From NCBI GenBank assembly GCA_000209815.1, contig FP929036.1, forward strand, positions 1,199,110 to 1,263,109: a stretch of DNA of 64,000 nucleotides, in the 5' to 3' direction. The first letter of the stretch is position 1. Each line of letters begins with the position of its first letter. The stretch is from Butyrivibrio fibrisolvens 16/4. GTDB taxonomy: Bacteria > Bacillota > Clostridia > Lachnospirales > Lachnospiraceae. The notes beneath the pieces are model-generated. The model ran no database searches. It saw only the letters and a program-made list of their open reading frames with translations, and was not told where the DNA came from. The translations under genes were made by a program, and so were the position numbers. Below are positions 18,819-30,284 of the stretch, piece by piece.

Positions 18819-20023
18819 TTGAAAGAACATTATTTTCCGAGGACGTTAGTCCAAAAGCTAATATTTACACTTGTAATTATGGCGGCTTATTTGATAGGTA
18901 GAGAGCTGCCCCTTTATGGTGTAGATTTAAGGGCTTACGATACCTTCAGGAATAATAATGCAGATTTAATAATGCAGACAATCGGAGGAGATAGATACAA
19001 GACAAGTTTGCTTGCTCTTGGTATATCTCCTTTTATGTTTTCTACACTGTTTGTACAGATGATAGTGGCAGTAAAAAGTGCAGACAGCAAATCACACACA
19101 TCACCAAAGAAAATCACTAGAGCCACACTTGGTTTGATGGTTATCTGGGCCGTTGTTCAGGCCTATTTCACAACACAATCTACAATCTATCTATATGACG
19201 GGGGAATGCAGCTTATACTAGCAAAGCTGATTTCTGGAGTGGAGCTTGTTACCGGTGCTTTTGTAATCTTATGGATGGCTACCAGAAATGGTAAATACGG
19301 AGTGGGTGGTCAGACCATTCTCATATATGTAAATATTCTTGATAGCGTGGTAAATACAGTAAAGAGTGTAGAGTTTAGCCAGCTTAAGGTTATAGGTATT
19401 ATTTCAGTAGTTGCCCTGGTGTTTACCATCATATTCGAAAATACGGAATACAGAATCCCTATGCAGAGAATTTCTATTCACAGTATTTTCTCTGATAAGA
19501 ATTATATTCCTATAAAATTAAATCCCATTGGAATGATGCCGGTAATGTTTTCATCAGCTTTTTTCAGTTGCCGGTTTATATATTTTCAGCGCTGAATACT
19601 GCATTTCCAGATAACAAGGATTTCCAGTGGATAGCGGATAATATGGATACCAGCCATTCACTTGGAATTGGTATATACGTTGTAGTTTTATACGTAATTA
19701 CGATAGTGTTTTCTTTTATCTTTATCAGCCCCAAGAACCTGGCAGAATCATTGCAAAAGACTGGAGATAGTATTACAGGACTGAAGGCAGGAAGAAAAAC
19801 CAGAGCATACATTAGTCACAGGCTTTTTGCTATAGCAGTATTTTCTGCCTCGTTTTTAAGTATATTTATCGGGCTGCCTTTGTACTATCAGTGGCAGGGA
19901 AAACTTCCTGCATCAGTTGTCAGCCTGCCATCTATTCTCATTGCTATGGCCAGCATAAATTGCAATCTGTACAGGGAATTTAAGGCAGTAAAAGAATACG
20001 ATGCATACGTTCCGTTTTTATAA
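18819..20023 (+). CDS. secY2: Accessory Sec translocase subunit SecY2 (frameshifted)
   Basis: Begins at a TTG (18819) 7 bases after GGGGAG. Ten membrane segments in SecY arrangement, with the first segment YLIGRELPLYGVD and the ISPFMFSTLFVQM loop. One T is missing from the run at 19559-19564; adding it joins SSAFFQLPVYIFSALN and gives about 401 residues. It is more divergent from housekeeping SecY than expected for the main channel and lies with Asp1, Asp3 and SecA2, so it is the accessory channel. Confidence 0.85.
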
Positions 20024-20053
20024 ATTAAATCACGGCAAACTTAGGAGAAACAT

Positions 20054-21667
20054 ATGCTTTATTTCATTCCAGCTTGGTATCAGGAAAATAAGTGGAAGGA
20101 ATTGGAGCAGAGTTGGCACACCAGAAGAATGCACACGGAGTTTGATGATACTGTAAAGCAGGTGCAGATGTTCCACAGAAGTGGACTGAGGGATTTTAGA
20201 ATTCTTCTTTTGAGCCATACTCCAAACTTCAGACATTTCCTTCATCGCCAGGGAGTTTTACATGCCTCCTACTGGTCTTGTTTTGATGCCATTCAGGAGG
20301 TGCGTAAAAAGAAGCCTGTAGTATTTTCTTTTCACAATCTAAGCTGGCCTAAAGATATAGAATTTGTTTACACCCCATTTGTTGTTATAGCTTATCTTCA
20401 CAATGAAAAGTATGCTCAGATAGAGTTCGGGGAGGCAGGTAATCCTATTGAAGTGGCTATGTATGAAAATGGCCTCATAAGCAGAAAGAATATCTATGAC
20501 GACAGAGGTTTTGTATCTGCCATGGAAGTGTATAGGGAAGGGCAGATTTTATATACAGATTATCTTACGGAAACCGGCGTTGCTAAAATGCGAGAATATG
20601 CCGATGATGGCAGGGTGGAAATCAATCCTCAGGCAAATACCTTCTTTGTTTTTGATGATGATGAGGTGGAGACCGCCACATTTACTTCACTAAAATACGA
20701 TAATCTGGGTGAAGTAATACGAGAGGTTTTCTTTACTCATATTCTTAGAATTGAAGGGGACGACGTATTTTGTATAGCAATGGATCAGCAAAATATTTTT
20801 GCTGTTAACGAGCTGATAGGAAGAAAAAAATGCGTGCTTTCCTTCTATGGAGACAGGTATCGAATAAAGGATCATCCAGAGGGCAAGGAGTTTGTAAGAA
20901 AGGCAGGGTATATCATTACAGATTCCGAGGCTACCAGTAGATATCTAGTGAGAGAGATGGAAGAGGATATAGATAATCTTATTGATATTTCTCCATATGA
21001 TTCCAGAATGGATTTTGGTATCAGCGGCGAGCTCACTGTGCAGAAGATTTTGGTGCCTGTGGATGATTTGCCTGAGGAAAGAATGAAATTGTTGATGATT
21101 GCACTGGCAACGTATCTGCCTACTAACGAAAATGCCATGATTCATCTGTTTACCAGAAATGCAACCTACAACTGGCCGGAGATACTTTTGGATAAGGTGG
21201 CAGAGATTTTGGAGGAAGCAGGTTTTGACAGGCGAATGGTCATCCCGGATGAGATAGAGGATGATACAGCTGAAAATGAAATAGAGCTAGAGGACGAGGA
21301 CAGGGATGAAGTTCCGGTAAGATTTTTTGTGGAGCAATGTGTGGATGAGCTTTCTGTTAGCAAGTGCATAAGAGAGCAAAGGATAATGGTAGATATGCGC
21401 CACAACCCTGATTTGTATCTGCAGATAAACTGTATTAGTACCGCTATTCCTCAGATAATAAGACGAGAGACTCAGTATATGCAGAATATGTACAACGGTT
21501 TTGTGGTGAAGGAATTTGAACATATTCCGGCGGCTCTGGATTACTTTTTGGGCTCACTTGCCAATTGGAATCAGGCCAAGGTTTATTCCTATGAAATCGC
21601 TCAGAAATTTACCACAAGAAAGTTGCTGGAAAAATGGAACACTGTTAGGGAGCATTTGGAGAAATAA
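20054..21667 (+). CDS. asp1: Accessory Sec system protein Asp1
   Basis: 537 residues, soluble, behind TTAGGAGAAA. The N-terminus MLYFIPAWYQENKWKE and the layout of a degenerate GT-B fold match Asp1, a non-catalytic glycosyltransferase homologue that works with Asp3 and SecA2 in accessory export. An acidic insert (residues ~400-418) precedes the last domain. The asp3 gene starts at the base after its stop. Confidence 0.85.
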   Translation: MLYFIPAWYQENKWKELEQSWHTRRMHTEFDDTVKQVQMFHRSGLRDFRILLLSHTPNFRHFLHRQGVLHASYWSCFDAIQEVRKKKPVVFSFHNLSWPKDIEFVYTPFVVIAYLHNEKYAQIEFGEAGNPIEVAMYENGLISRKNIYDDRGFVSAMEVYREGQILYTDYLTETGVAKMREYADDGRVEINPQANTFFVFDDDEVETATFTSLKYDNLGEVIREVFFTHILRIEGDDVFCIAMDQQNIFAVNELIGRKKCVLSFYGDRYRIKDHPEGKEFVRKAGYIITDSEATSRYLVREMEEDIDNLIDISPYDSRMDFGISGELTVQKILVPVDDLPEERMKLLMIALATYLPTNENAMIHLFTRNATYNWPEILLDKVAEILEEAGFDRRMVIPDEIEDDTAENEIELEDEDRDEVPVRFFVEQCVDELSVSKCIREQRIMVDMRHNPDLYLQINCISTAIPQIIRRETQYMQNMYNGFVVKEFEHIPAALDYFLGSLANWNQAKVYSYEIAQKFTTRKLLEKWNTVREHLEK

Positions 21668-22111
21668 ATGGAGAAAACCAGTTGGACAATATATTGGAAT
21701 GAATATAGCTCGGACACATATCTTTATGGCTCGCAGATTGAATACGTGGCTAGAAACCAGGTGCGATTCAAAAATGAATTGATGCCTCCGGGAACCATAA
21801 TTAAACAGTGGTATTCCCTTACCAATTATCAGGCTCAGAGAATTGAACCGGCACTTCCCATAATTGATGGTGAAAGCAGATATCGTATCAAGGTAAATGT
21901 GGATACGCCTGATGGTTCCGGATATCTAATCAGGCTTGTTTTTTTAGACAGGTACGAAAGAGAGGCGGGGGATTTTACCCTAAGAGGTCAGGAGGCTGAA
22001 TTTTCCTGCCCGCTAAAAACCTACAGCTATAGAATGCAGCTTATAAATGCAGGAATGACAGAGTTTGTATATCATTCAGTGATTATTGAAGAGATAGAAG
22101 ACGAAAAGTAA
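21668..22111 (+). CDS. asp3: Accessory Sec system protein Asp3
   Basis: 147 residues, beta-rich. [19 protein letters not shown] and the [14 protein letters not shown] segment are typical of Asp3, which binds the adhesin and SecA2. It is flush with asp1 and its TAA shares two bases with the SecA2 ATG (TAATG). No asp2 lies between asp1 and asp3, unlike in streptococci. Confidence 0.8.
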   Translation: MEKTSWTIYWNEYSSDTYLYGSQIEYVARNQVRFKNELMPPGTIIKQWYSLTNYQAQRIEPALPIIDGESRYRIKVNVDTPDGSGYLIRLVFLDRYEREAGDFTLRGQEAEFSCPLKTYSYRMQLINAGMTEFVYHSVIIEEIEDEK

Positions 22112-24457
22112 TGAAGATAAAAAGACCAAAGGAATCGTAAAGCAACTTTATAGGGAACTGAAAAAGGTCAAGAGCTACAAGGATGCTATGGCAGCTCTTT
22201 CTGATGAGGAGCTTCAGGGGAAGACTGTGGAATTCAGGCATAGATATGAGGCGGGGGAGAGTCTTGATTCTATACTGCCAGAGGCTTTTGCGGCTATGTG
22301 CGAGGCGGATAAAAGAGTACTTGGTATGTTTCCTTTTGATGTGCAGATTCTTGCAGGCATTGCTCTTCATCTGGGATATTTGGCGGAGATGAATACAGGA
22401 GAGGGAAAAACCCTCACAGCCACCTGTCCTATGTATCTAAATGGTCTTACAGGTAAAGGGGCCATATTGGTTACTAACAATGAGTATCTGGCTTTGCGTG
22501 ATGCAGCTGAGATGGGACCAGCCTATGAGTTTATGGGGCTGTCTGTGGCTGCAGGTGTAAAGCGTGATGCAGATGATAAATTTGAAAACGACGAAAAAAG
22601 GAAATTTACAATTCGGATATCGTATATACCACCCATTCGGCTTTGGGATTTGATTATCTGATTAACAATTTGGTGAAATCTGCTGATGAAAGATTTATGA
22701 GGGAATTCTACTACATAATAATCGACGAGGCAGATTCTGTGCTTCTCGATAGTGCCAGCACACCACTTGTAATATCAGGTGCTCCTAGAGTACAGTCCAA
22801 TCTTTATGATATGGCAGATTTTTTTGTGAGAACCCTTAAAGAGGATGTGGATTACGAGGTGGAGGAAAAAAATGTTTGGTTCACTGAAAAGGGGCTTTTA
22901 TATGCAGAGGAATATTTTGGCATAGATAATATATTTGCCGAGGAATATTTTGAAATATACAGGCATCTGGTGCTTGCCTTAAGGGCTCACAAAATCATAG
23001 AAAAGGGAACTGAGTACATGATTACCGACAATGGTGAGGTGGCTCTTATAGATGCCAGCTCAGGCCGAATGCTAAAGGGGGTAAAGCTAAGGGGCGGACA
23101 ACATCAGGCCCTGGAGTGTAAGGAGAATCTGGAAATCACCCAGGAAAACCGTTCCATGGCATCCATAACCTATCAGAATTTCTTTTCAATGTTTCCTAAG
23201 ATGGCGGGCATGAGCGGAACCATTTATGACGCCAGAGAGGAGCTATATGATGTATACGGAAAGAAGGTTGTGGTTATCCCTACTAACAATCCTGTACAGC
23301 GAGTGGATTGCCCAGACTGGTATTTCAGTGATTCGGAGAAACAGTTTGAGGCAGCCATAAAGCTGGCAGTAAAAAAGCACGAGATTGGGCAGCCGGTGCT
23401 TATCGTGACCACCATGATTTCCGATACAGAAATCATTTCCCATTTGCTTGTAAAGGAGGGAATAGCCCACTCAGTTTTGAATGCAAACAACGCTTTCTGG
23501 GAGGCGGATATCATCAAGGAGGCTGGCCAGATGGGCGCCATGACTGTGGCCACATCCATGGCAGGGCGTGGAACGGATATTAAGCTAGGACCGGGCGTTA
23601 AGGAGCTGGGAGGTCTTGCAGTAATAGGCGTTGGCAGAATGCTGAACATCCGTGATGAGCGTCAGGCCAGAGGGCGTTCTGGCAGACAGGGAGATCCTGG
23701 ATACAGCAGATTTTTGGTTTCTCTGGAAGACGATATAGTGGAGAAGGGCACGGACCCTGAAAAGCTAAAGAAATATATAGATGGAACTAAACGAATCAGT
23801 GAAAGAAAAATAAAGCGAATTGTTAATGGTGCTCAGCGTACAAACGAGGAAATGGGCGTTACCAATAGAAAGAATTCCAAGGATTATGATGTGGTTTTGC
23901 AGCTTGAACGAAAGCTGATGTACGAAACCAGAGATACTCTTTTGGATGGAGGCACTGTTGAGCGACAGAAGCTGATGGAGATTGCCAAGGATAATATCGA
24001 GGAGTTTTTAAGGGAGAATAAAAATCTGGATTATGCTACTTTGAATAGATTTTTGCTTGATAATGTATCCTACAGGATGGAGAAGGAAAGCGGGCTCATC
24101 AATCTTTCAAACAAGACTAGGGTGAAGGCGTATATCCTGGCCAGGGTGGAAAGGTCCTTAGATGAAAAACAGGAGGCTATTGGTTCAGAACAGGGAATGA
24201 ATGATTTCATCAGAGTGTCTGCTTTGTCGGCTATCGATGAGGCATGGATTGAACAGGTCGATTATTTGCAGCAGCTACAGGGAGCAGTAGCAGGTAGAAG
24301 CTCCGCCCAGAGAAATCTTATGTTTGAATATCAGGGCGAGGCGCTGGAATCCTTTAGGAAGATGGAAAGTAGAATCAAGAGGAATATCATACGAAATGTA
24401 CTGTTGTCGGAAGTGAGTTTGGATAAGAAGAATAAGTTGAGGATTATTTTACCATGA
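22111..24457 (+). CDS. secA2: Accessory Sec ATPase SecA2 (two frameshifts)
   Basis: Preprotein translocase motor, rebuilt from three frames. The first break lies within codons 2-3 (22111-22118; one missing base restores [17 protein letters not shown]). The second is at 22602-22604 (missing A restores [20 protein letters not shown]). Walker [13 protein letters not shown]-box Walker [13 protein letters not shown], and the GRGTDIKLG and [14 protein letters not shown] motifs are intact. About 782 residues with no C-terminal zinc/SecB tail, as expected for SecA2. It drives export through SecY2. Confidence 0.9.
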
Positions 24458-25949
24458 TTTACAACTTTAATTTGGGCATAGGCTGGGCATCTTCTGGTGT
24501 GGAGTATGCTCAGAGCTATCGAGCCAAGCTTTTAAGAGAAATAAATAAGCCTGCCAGGTTTATCTTCACCGATATGTTTCCAAGGGACAACCTTATTGAT
24601 ATGACAAGAAATATCGGCTTTAAGGATGAGGAGATTATTTGGCTGTATACCTTTTTTACGGACTATGTTCCAGAGGAGGTCACCTATCAGCTTAGTGATT
24701 TAAAAAACACTATAGGTGACAGGAAGTATACCTACGAACGGGAAGGAAAGATTGGCAGGATTATTTTCGAGAACAACAATAATTTTTACAGGGTGTACTT
24801 CGTAAATACGGATGAAGACAGAGTCCACAGGGTGGAGATGGTGTCTGATGGATGCCTAATCAGAAAAGATTATTTTATGACGGGCAGAGTTTTCAGCGAA
24901 TACTATGGACCGCTAGATAACACTGCACACCTTTATCAGCGCAGGTTCTTTAACAGGGATGGCTCAGTGGCCTACGAGGAGATAATTGATGATGACACGG
25001 TAATGTATAAATTTCCGGATAAGATTATTTGCTCCAAGGAAGAATTAATCGGATATATGACTAAAAAGCTTCAGCTTACCGGAGAGGACATTGTCATCAT
25101 CGACAGGTCTACTGGACAGGGCCAGGCCATACTTGAAAATGTAGGGGATGCTAGAGTGGGCGTGGTAATTCACGCAGACCATTTTAGTGAAGGAGCCACG
25201 GATGATGACAACATTCTTTGGAACAACTTCTACGAATACACCTTTAGTATGCACAGGCATATTGATTTTTATATTACAGCTACAGATGATCAGCGTAATC
25301 TTTTAATAGAGCAGTTTGAAAAATATGTGGGGGTTACTCCTAACGTATATACGATACCAGTTGGAAGCTTATCAAAGCTAAGATATCCAACATTGGAACG
25401 AAAAAACACTCCTTGATAACCGCATCAAGGCTGGCCACAGAAAAGCATGTGGACTGGCTGGTGCTGGCGGTGGCTGAGGCTCACAAGGACATCCCAGATA
25501 TCTCTCTTGATATTTACGGGCGAGGTGGAGCGGAAGAAGAGCTAAGGGAGCTGATAAAGAAGCTGAAGGCTGAGGACTATATAAGGCTTATGGGCCAGAA
25601 GGATTTGAGGGAGATATATCGTAATTACGAAGCATATATTTCGGCATCTACCAGTGAAGGCTTCGGGCTGACTCTTATGGAGGCTATAGGCTCGGGACTT
25701 CCTATTATTGGATTTGATGTGCGATATGGAAATCAGAATTTTATTGATCAGGGAAAGAATGGTTATAAGCTGACCTATTTGATTGGAATGGAAAGGGCTC
25801 GCAGGCAAAGGCTGATTGTGGATGCCGTAAAGAAACTGTTTTTAGAGGATGATTTAAAGGCGTTTAGCGAGCATTCCTATGAAAAGGCGAAAATGTACCT
25901 TACTGATGAAGTGGAGGCAAAATGGAAGGAACTAATAGAGAAGAAATAA
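24454..25949 (+). CDS. gtfA: Serine-rich adhesin glycosyltransferase, GtfA-type (frameshifted)
   Basis: Begins [24 protein letters not shown], the hallmark N-terminus of GtfA. The first ~320 residues include the DUF1975-type beta extension (RRFFNRDGSVAYEE). One A is missing from the A6 run at 25401-25406; adding it joins ERKKHSLITASRLATEKHVDWL. The C-terminal GT4 half has the STSEGFGLTLMEAIGSGLP donor site. Total about 498 residues. It O-glycosylates Ser/Thr of the accessory Sec substrate in the cytoplasm, in complex with GtfB. Confidence 0.88.
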
Positions 25950-27282
25950 TTTTATTAGTGGATTTCTTTAACCAGGGTAGTATGGACCTGTTGGACTCCT
26001 TCAAAAACGCTGGCATTGAGGTGAAGCCCATTGTGATAAACGATGATGGATTTTTGCCTGATGGGGTGGTCAACGTGTTTGAATATTTCCTTGGGGATTT
26101 CAGCAAGTCGGAGAATTGCCCTGGAAAGCCATGCTATTTTAATCAGCTTAAGATTCCTGATTATTGGGAAATCAGCGCAAATAATACAAATGGCAAAATC
26201 AATGATAAAGAAAAATCAGGGGCAGGATTTTCTTTGCTCATCCAAACCACAAGAGGTATGTAAGGCTGGTGGATTACCTGGATGAATCGGACAATGTCCG
26301 GTGCACAGAGCACTACAATAAATACGGCGCAATGTACGCCCGCACGGTGTTTAACAAGAAATCCGAGAAGGTGAATAAGACTTATTTTGATACTGAGGGT
26401 AGGGAGGTTATTGTAGAAAACTTTGTGACCTCGGATATCATTTTAAACTATAATGGCCAGACTAAGATTTTCAAGAACAGGACTGAGTTCGTATGCTTTT
26501 TCATTAAGCTGATGGGATGGCAGGACAACAGGATATTCTTTAATTCACTTTCGGTGCCATTCTTCGTATCAAATGCCTTAGAGTGCAGGGATGGAAAGAA
26601 GAGGGATGTGCTGTTTTGGCAGGAGGGGCCAAGGTCCGATGTGCCGGGGAATATGATGGCAATATTCTTTGGAAAAGCTGTCCGGTGCGAGAAGGTAGTG
26701 GTGCAAAACCTTAGTGCTTACAAGAAGCTTTTAGAGCTTGGGGCCCCGGCTGAAAAGATAAGTCATCTGGGATTTATTTACACCTTCAAGAAGAAAAATA
26801 TGGGCAGGCCGGAGGCATTGATTTGTACCAACACGGAAAATGTAGAGAAGCTGAAGGAGCTGGTGGAAGCATTGCCAGGGGTGAAATTTCATGTCACTGC
26901 TATCACGGAAATGTCAGCAAAATTATTGGCGCATGAAAAATATGACAATGTGATTATGTACCCAAATATCAAGGCGTCCACCTTTGAAAGGCTCCTGAAT
27001 CAATGCGATTTTTACCTCGATATCAACAATGATGGGGAAATACTGGATGCTACAAGACAGGCTTTTGTATACAATCTTCTGATACTATCTTTTGCGGAGA
27101 CTCAACATGGTGTCTATACAGCCTCTGAAAACGTATTTGAATGTGCAAATTATAGCAATTTAGCCCAAAGATTGAATAATCTGCTAAAAGACAAGAGGCT
27201 ACTAGATGAGGCAATACTCACTCAATATTCGGAAGGTTCGACAACTAGCACAAAAGAATTTATTGATATTTGTATACACTGA
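25922..27282 (+). CDS. gtfB: Glycosyltransferase stabilising protein GtfB (frameshifted)
   Basis: Overlaps the GtfA gene by 28 bases. The N-terminal part (REEIILLVDFFNQGSMDLLDSFKNAG) and DGSVxY-like sheet belong to the GtfB co-chaperone. A missing G in the run at 26219-26222 separates it from GRIFFAHPNHKRYVRLVDYLDE and the remaining ~340 residues. Rebuilt length about 453, usual for GtfB. It is the substrate-binding partner of GtfA and ends the cluster. Confidence 0.85.
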
Positions 27283-27286
27283 CGAA

Positions 27287-27340
27287 TATGGCGGAATTTT
27301 TGTTGTAATAATAGACAAAAATTACCGCCGTATTTTTACG
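27287..27340 (+). terminator. Terminator of the accessory Sec cluster
   Basis: GGCGG-AATTTTTGT pairs with ACAAAAATT-CCGCC across an ~11-nt loop with one bulge, followed by GTATTTTTAC. Confidence 0.75.
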
Positions 27341-27359
27341 TTTGTTACAACCATTTTCC

Positions 27360-27388
27360 TTGAAATGGGGTAAAAATTATGCTTAAAT
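27360..27388 (+). promoter_or_regulatory. Putative PPDK promoter
   Basis: TTGAAA (27360-27365), 17-base spacer, TTAAAT (27383-27388), leaving a ~70-base leader. A TTGACA at 27418 also exists but would start transcription on top of the ribosome site, so it is less likely. Confidence 0.4.
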
Positions 27389-27465
27389 AATAGCGGACTG
27401 TTTGTGACCCCTTATTATTGACAGACAGTTATCAATTGTTATTTATATTTTAGGAGGATTTTGTA

Positions 27466-30105
27466 ATGGCTAACAAATGGGTGTATATGTTTAGCGAAGG
27501 TGACATGACAATGCGCAACCTTCTCGGCGGAAAGGGTGCTAATCTCGCAGAGATGACAAGCATTGGCCTTCCAGTACCACAGGGTTTCACAATTACAACA
27601 GAGGCTTGTACTCAGTATTATGAGGACGGTCGTAAAATTAACGACGAGATCATGGCTCAGGCTATGGAAGGTGTTAAGAAAATGGAAGAGATCAACGGCA
27701 AGAAGTTCGGCGATCTTAAGAATCCACTTCTCGTTTCAGTTCGTTCAGGTGCTCGTGCATCTATGCCAGGTATGATGGATACAATCCTTAACCTTGGTCT
27801 TAATGATGAAGTTGTTAACGCAATGATCGCTGGTAACCCAGATCCAGCTTTCGAGCGTTTCGTATATGATTCATACAGAAGATTTATCCAGATGTTCTCA
27901 GATGTAGTTATGGAAGTAGGTAAGAAGTACTTCGAGCAGCTCATCGATGAGATGAAGGAAAAGAAGGGTGTTAAGTTTGACGTAGATCTTACAGCTGCTG
28001 ACCTTAAGGAACTTGCAGAGCAGTTCAAGGCAGAGTACAAGAAGCAGCTTGGTTCTGACTTCCCTTCAGATCCTGTAGAGCAGTTAAAGCTCGCTATCGA
28101 GGCAGTATTCCGTTCATGGGACAACCCTCGTGCAAACGTTTACAGAAGAGACAACGATATCCCTTATTCTTGGGGTACAGCAGTTAACGTAATGCCTATG
28201 GTATTCGGTAACTTAAATAACGAGTCTGGTACTGGTGTTGCATTCACTCGTGACCCAGCTACAGGCGAGAACAAGCTTATGGGTGAGTTCCTTATCAATG
28301 CACAGGGCGAGGACGTAGTTGCTGGTGTTCGTACACCAATGCCAATCGCTCAGATGGAGAAGGAGTTCCCAGAGGCATACGCAGAGTTCATCAAGGTATG
28401 TGAGACACTTGAGAATCACTACCATGATATGCAGGATATGGAGTTCACAGTAGAGAACAAGAAGCTTTACATGCTCCAGTGCCGTAACGGTAAGAGAACA
28501 GCTCCAGCTGCTCTTAAGATTGCTTGCGACCTTGTTGATGAAGGACACAAGACACCAGAAGAAGCTGTAGCAATGATCGACCCACGTAACCTTGACACAC
28601 TTCTTCACCCACAGTTCGAGGCTGCTGCTCTTAAGGCTGCAACTCCACTTGGTAAGGGTCTTGGCGCATCTCCAGGTGCTGCTTGTGGTAAGGTTGTATT
28701 TACAGCAGACGATGCTGAGGCATGGGCTGCTAGAGGAGAGAAGGTAGTTCTTGTACGTCTTGAGACATCTCCAGAAGATATCACAGGTATGAAGGCTGCT
28801 CAGGGTATCCTTACAGTTCGTGGTGGTATGACATCACACGCTGCCGTTGTTGCTCGTGGTATGGGTACATGCTGTGTATCTGGTTGCGGCGACATCGCTA
28901 TGGATGAGGAGAACAAGAAGTTCACTCTTGCAGGCACAACATTTACAGAGGGTTCTGAAATCTCTATCGATGGTACAACAGGTAACATCTACGCTGGTAT
29001 CATCCCAACAGTTGATGCTACAATCGCTGGTGAGTTCGGCCGTGTAATGGCTTGGGCTGATCAGTTCAGAACACTTAAGGTTAGAACAAATGCAGATACT
29101 CCAGCTGATGCTAAGAAGGCTAGAGAGCTTGGTGCAGAAGGTATCGGTCTTTGCCGTACAGAGCACATGTTCTTCGAGGCTGACAGAATCGCAGCTTTCC
29201 GTGAGATGATCTGCTCAGATACAGAGGAAGAGAGAGAAGTTGCTCTTGATAAGATTCTTCCTTACCAGCAGGGAGACTTCAAGGCTCTTTACGAAGCACT
29301 TGAGGGTTGCCCAGTTACAATCAGATTCCTTGATCCACCTCTTCACGAATTCGTTCCTACAGAGGATGCTGATATCGAGAAGCTTGCAAAGGCTAAGAAC
29401 AAGTCAGTAGAGGAAATCAGAAACATCTGCGAGTCACTCCACGAGTTCAACCCAATGATGGGTCACAGAGGATGCCGTCTTGCAGTTACATATCCTTCAA
29501 TTGCTAAGATGCAGACAAAGGCTGTTATTCGTGCAGCACTTGAAGTACAGAAGGCTCATCCAGATTGGAATGTTAAGCCTGAAATCATGATCCCACTTGT
29601 ATGTGAGGTTAAGGAGCTTAAGTATGTTAAGGACGTTGTTGTAGAGACAGCTGATGCTGAAATCGCAGCAGCAGGCGCTAAGCTTGAGTACGAAGTTGGT
29701 ACAATGATCGAGATCCCACGTGCAGCTCTTACAGCTGATGAGATCGCTAAGGAAGCTGACTTCTTCTGCTTCGGTACAAACGACCTTACACAGATGACAT
29801 TTGGTTTCTCTCGTGATGATGCTGGTAAGTTCTTAAATGCTTACTATGACACAAAGATCTTCGAGAACGATCCATTTGCTAAGCTTGACCAGACAGGTGT
29901 TGGTAAGCTTATGGAGACAGCTATCAAGCTTGGTAAGCCAGTAAATCCAAACCTTCACGTAGGTATCTGCGGTGAGCACGGTGGAGATCCATCTTCAGTA
30001 GAATTCTGCCACAAGATTGGTCTTGACTATGTATCATGCTCTCCATTCAGAGTACCAATCGCTAGACTTGCAGCAGCACAGGCAAGCATTGCGGAGAAAA
30101 ACTAA
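27466..30105 (+). CDS. ppdK: Pyruvate, phosphate dikinase
   Basis: 879 residues, full length. It interconverts pyruvate + ATP + Pi and PEP + AMP + PPi. Visible: GGKGANLAEM at the N-terminus, SVRSGARASMPGMMDTILNLG in the nucleotide-binding domain, GGMTSHAAVVARGMG with the phosphorylated His near 455, the GLCRTEHMF and MIEIPRAA barrel motifs, and active-site Cys in HVGICGEHGG near 831. Codon use is strongly biased (GCT, CTT, AAG), indicating high expression. AGGAGGATTTTGTA precedes the ATG. It is monocistronic, with its own terminator. Confidence 0.97.
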   Translation: MANKWVYMFSEGDMTMRNLLGGKGANLAEMTSIGLPVPQGFTITTEACTQYYEDGRKINDEIMAQAMEGVKKMEEINGKKFGDLKNPLLVSVRSGARASMPGMMDTILNLGLNDEVVNAMIAGNPDPAFERFVYDSYRRFIQMFSDVVMEVGKKYFEQLIDEMKEKKGVKFDVDLTAADLKELAEQFKAEYKKQLGSDFPSDPVEQLKLAIEAVFRSWDNPRANVYRRDNDIPYSWGTAVNVMPMVFGNLNNESGTGVAFTRDPATGENKLMGEFLINAQGEDVVAGVRTPMPIAQMEKEFPEAYAEFIKVCETLENHYHDMQDMEFTVENKKLYMLQCRNGKRTAPAALKIACDLVDEGHKTPEEAVAMIDPRNLDTLLHPQFEAAALKAATPLGKGLGASPGAACGKVVFTADDAEAWAARGEKVVLVRLETSPEDITGMKAAQGILTVRGGMTSHAAVVARGMGTCCVSGCGDIAMDEENKKFTLAGTTFTEGSEISIDGTTGNIYAGIIPTVDATIAGEFGRVMAWADQFRTLKVRTNADTPADAKKARELGAEGIGLCRTEHMFFEADRIAAFREMICSDTEEEREVALDKILPYQQGDFKALYEALEGCPVTIRFLDPPLHEFVPTEDADIEKLAKAKNKSVEEIRNICESLHEFNPMMGHRGCRLAVTYPSIAKMQTKAVIRAALEVQKAHPDWNVKPEIMIPLVCEVKELKYVKDVVVETADAEIAAAGAKLEYEVGTMIEIPRAALTADEIAKEADFFCFGTNDLTQMTFGFSRDDAGKFLNAYYDTKIFENDPFAKLDQTGVGKLMETAIKLGKPVNPNLHVGICGEHGGDPSSVEFCHKIGLDYVSCSPFRVPIARLAAAQASIAEKN

Positions 30106-30155
30106 TTTTAGTTTTTGGAAAACGGCATAAAAGCTTTAAAATAAAGCATTTTACA

Positions 30156-30188
30156 TATAGAGAGTCTTCGGACTCTCTATATTTTTTG
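30156..30188 (+). terminator. PPDK terminator
   Basis: A perfect 11-bp stem (30156-30166 with 30171-30181) with a TTCG tetraloop, followed by a T6 run. Confidence 0.92.
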
Positions 30189-30247
30189 TCTAAAATAGTA
30201 TCGTAGTTAACAGTCCTATTTTTGAGTAGTATAGAAGACGAGAAAAT

Positions 30248-30269
30248 GATGCGCAAAATCTTGCGCATC
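30248..30269. promoter_or_regulatory. 9-bp inverted repeat next to the XRE gene ribosome site
   Basis: GATGCGCAA-AATC-TTGCGCATC ends directly before the GGAAGGAG ribosome site of the next gene. It has no T-run. It could be an operator for the regulator or an RNA hairpin that limits its translation. Confidence 0.45.
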
Positions 30270-30284
30270 GGAAGGAGTTTCGTC

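Noticed and set aside
27418-27450. TTGACA promoter directly before ppdK
   Set aside because: Transcription would begin at the ribosome site, leaving no usable leader.
27657-29166. Long reverse-strand frames inside ppdK
   Set aside because: Antisense shadows of a highly biased gene with no start signals or family res emblance.
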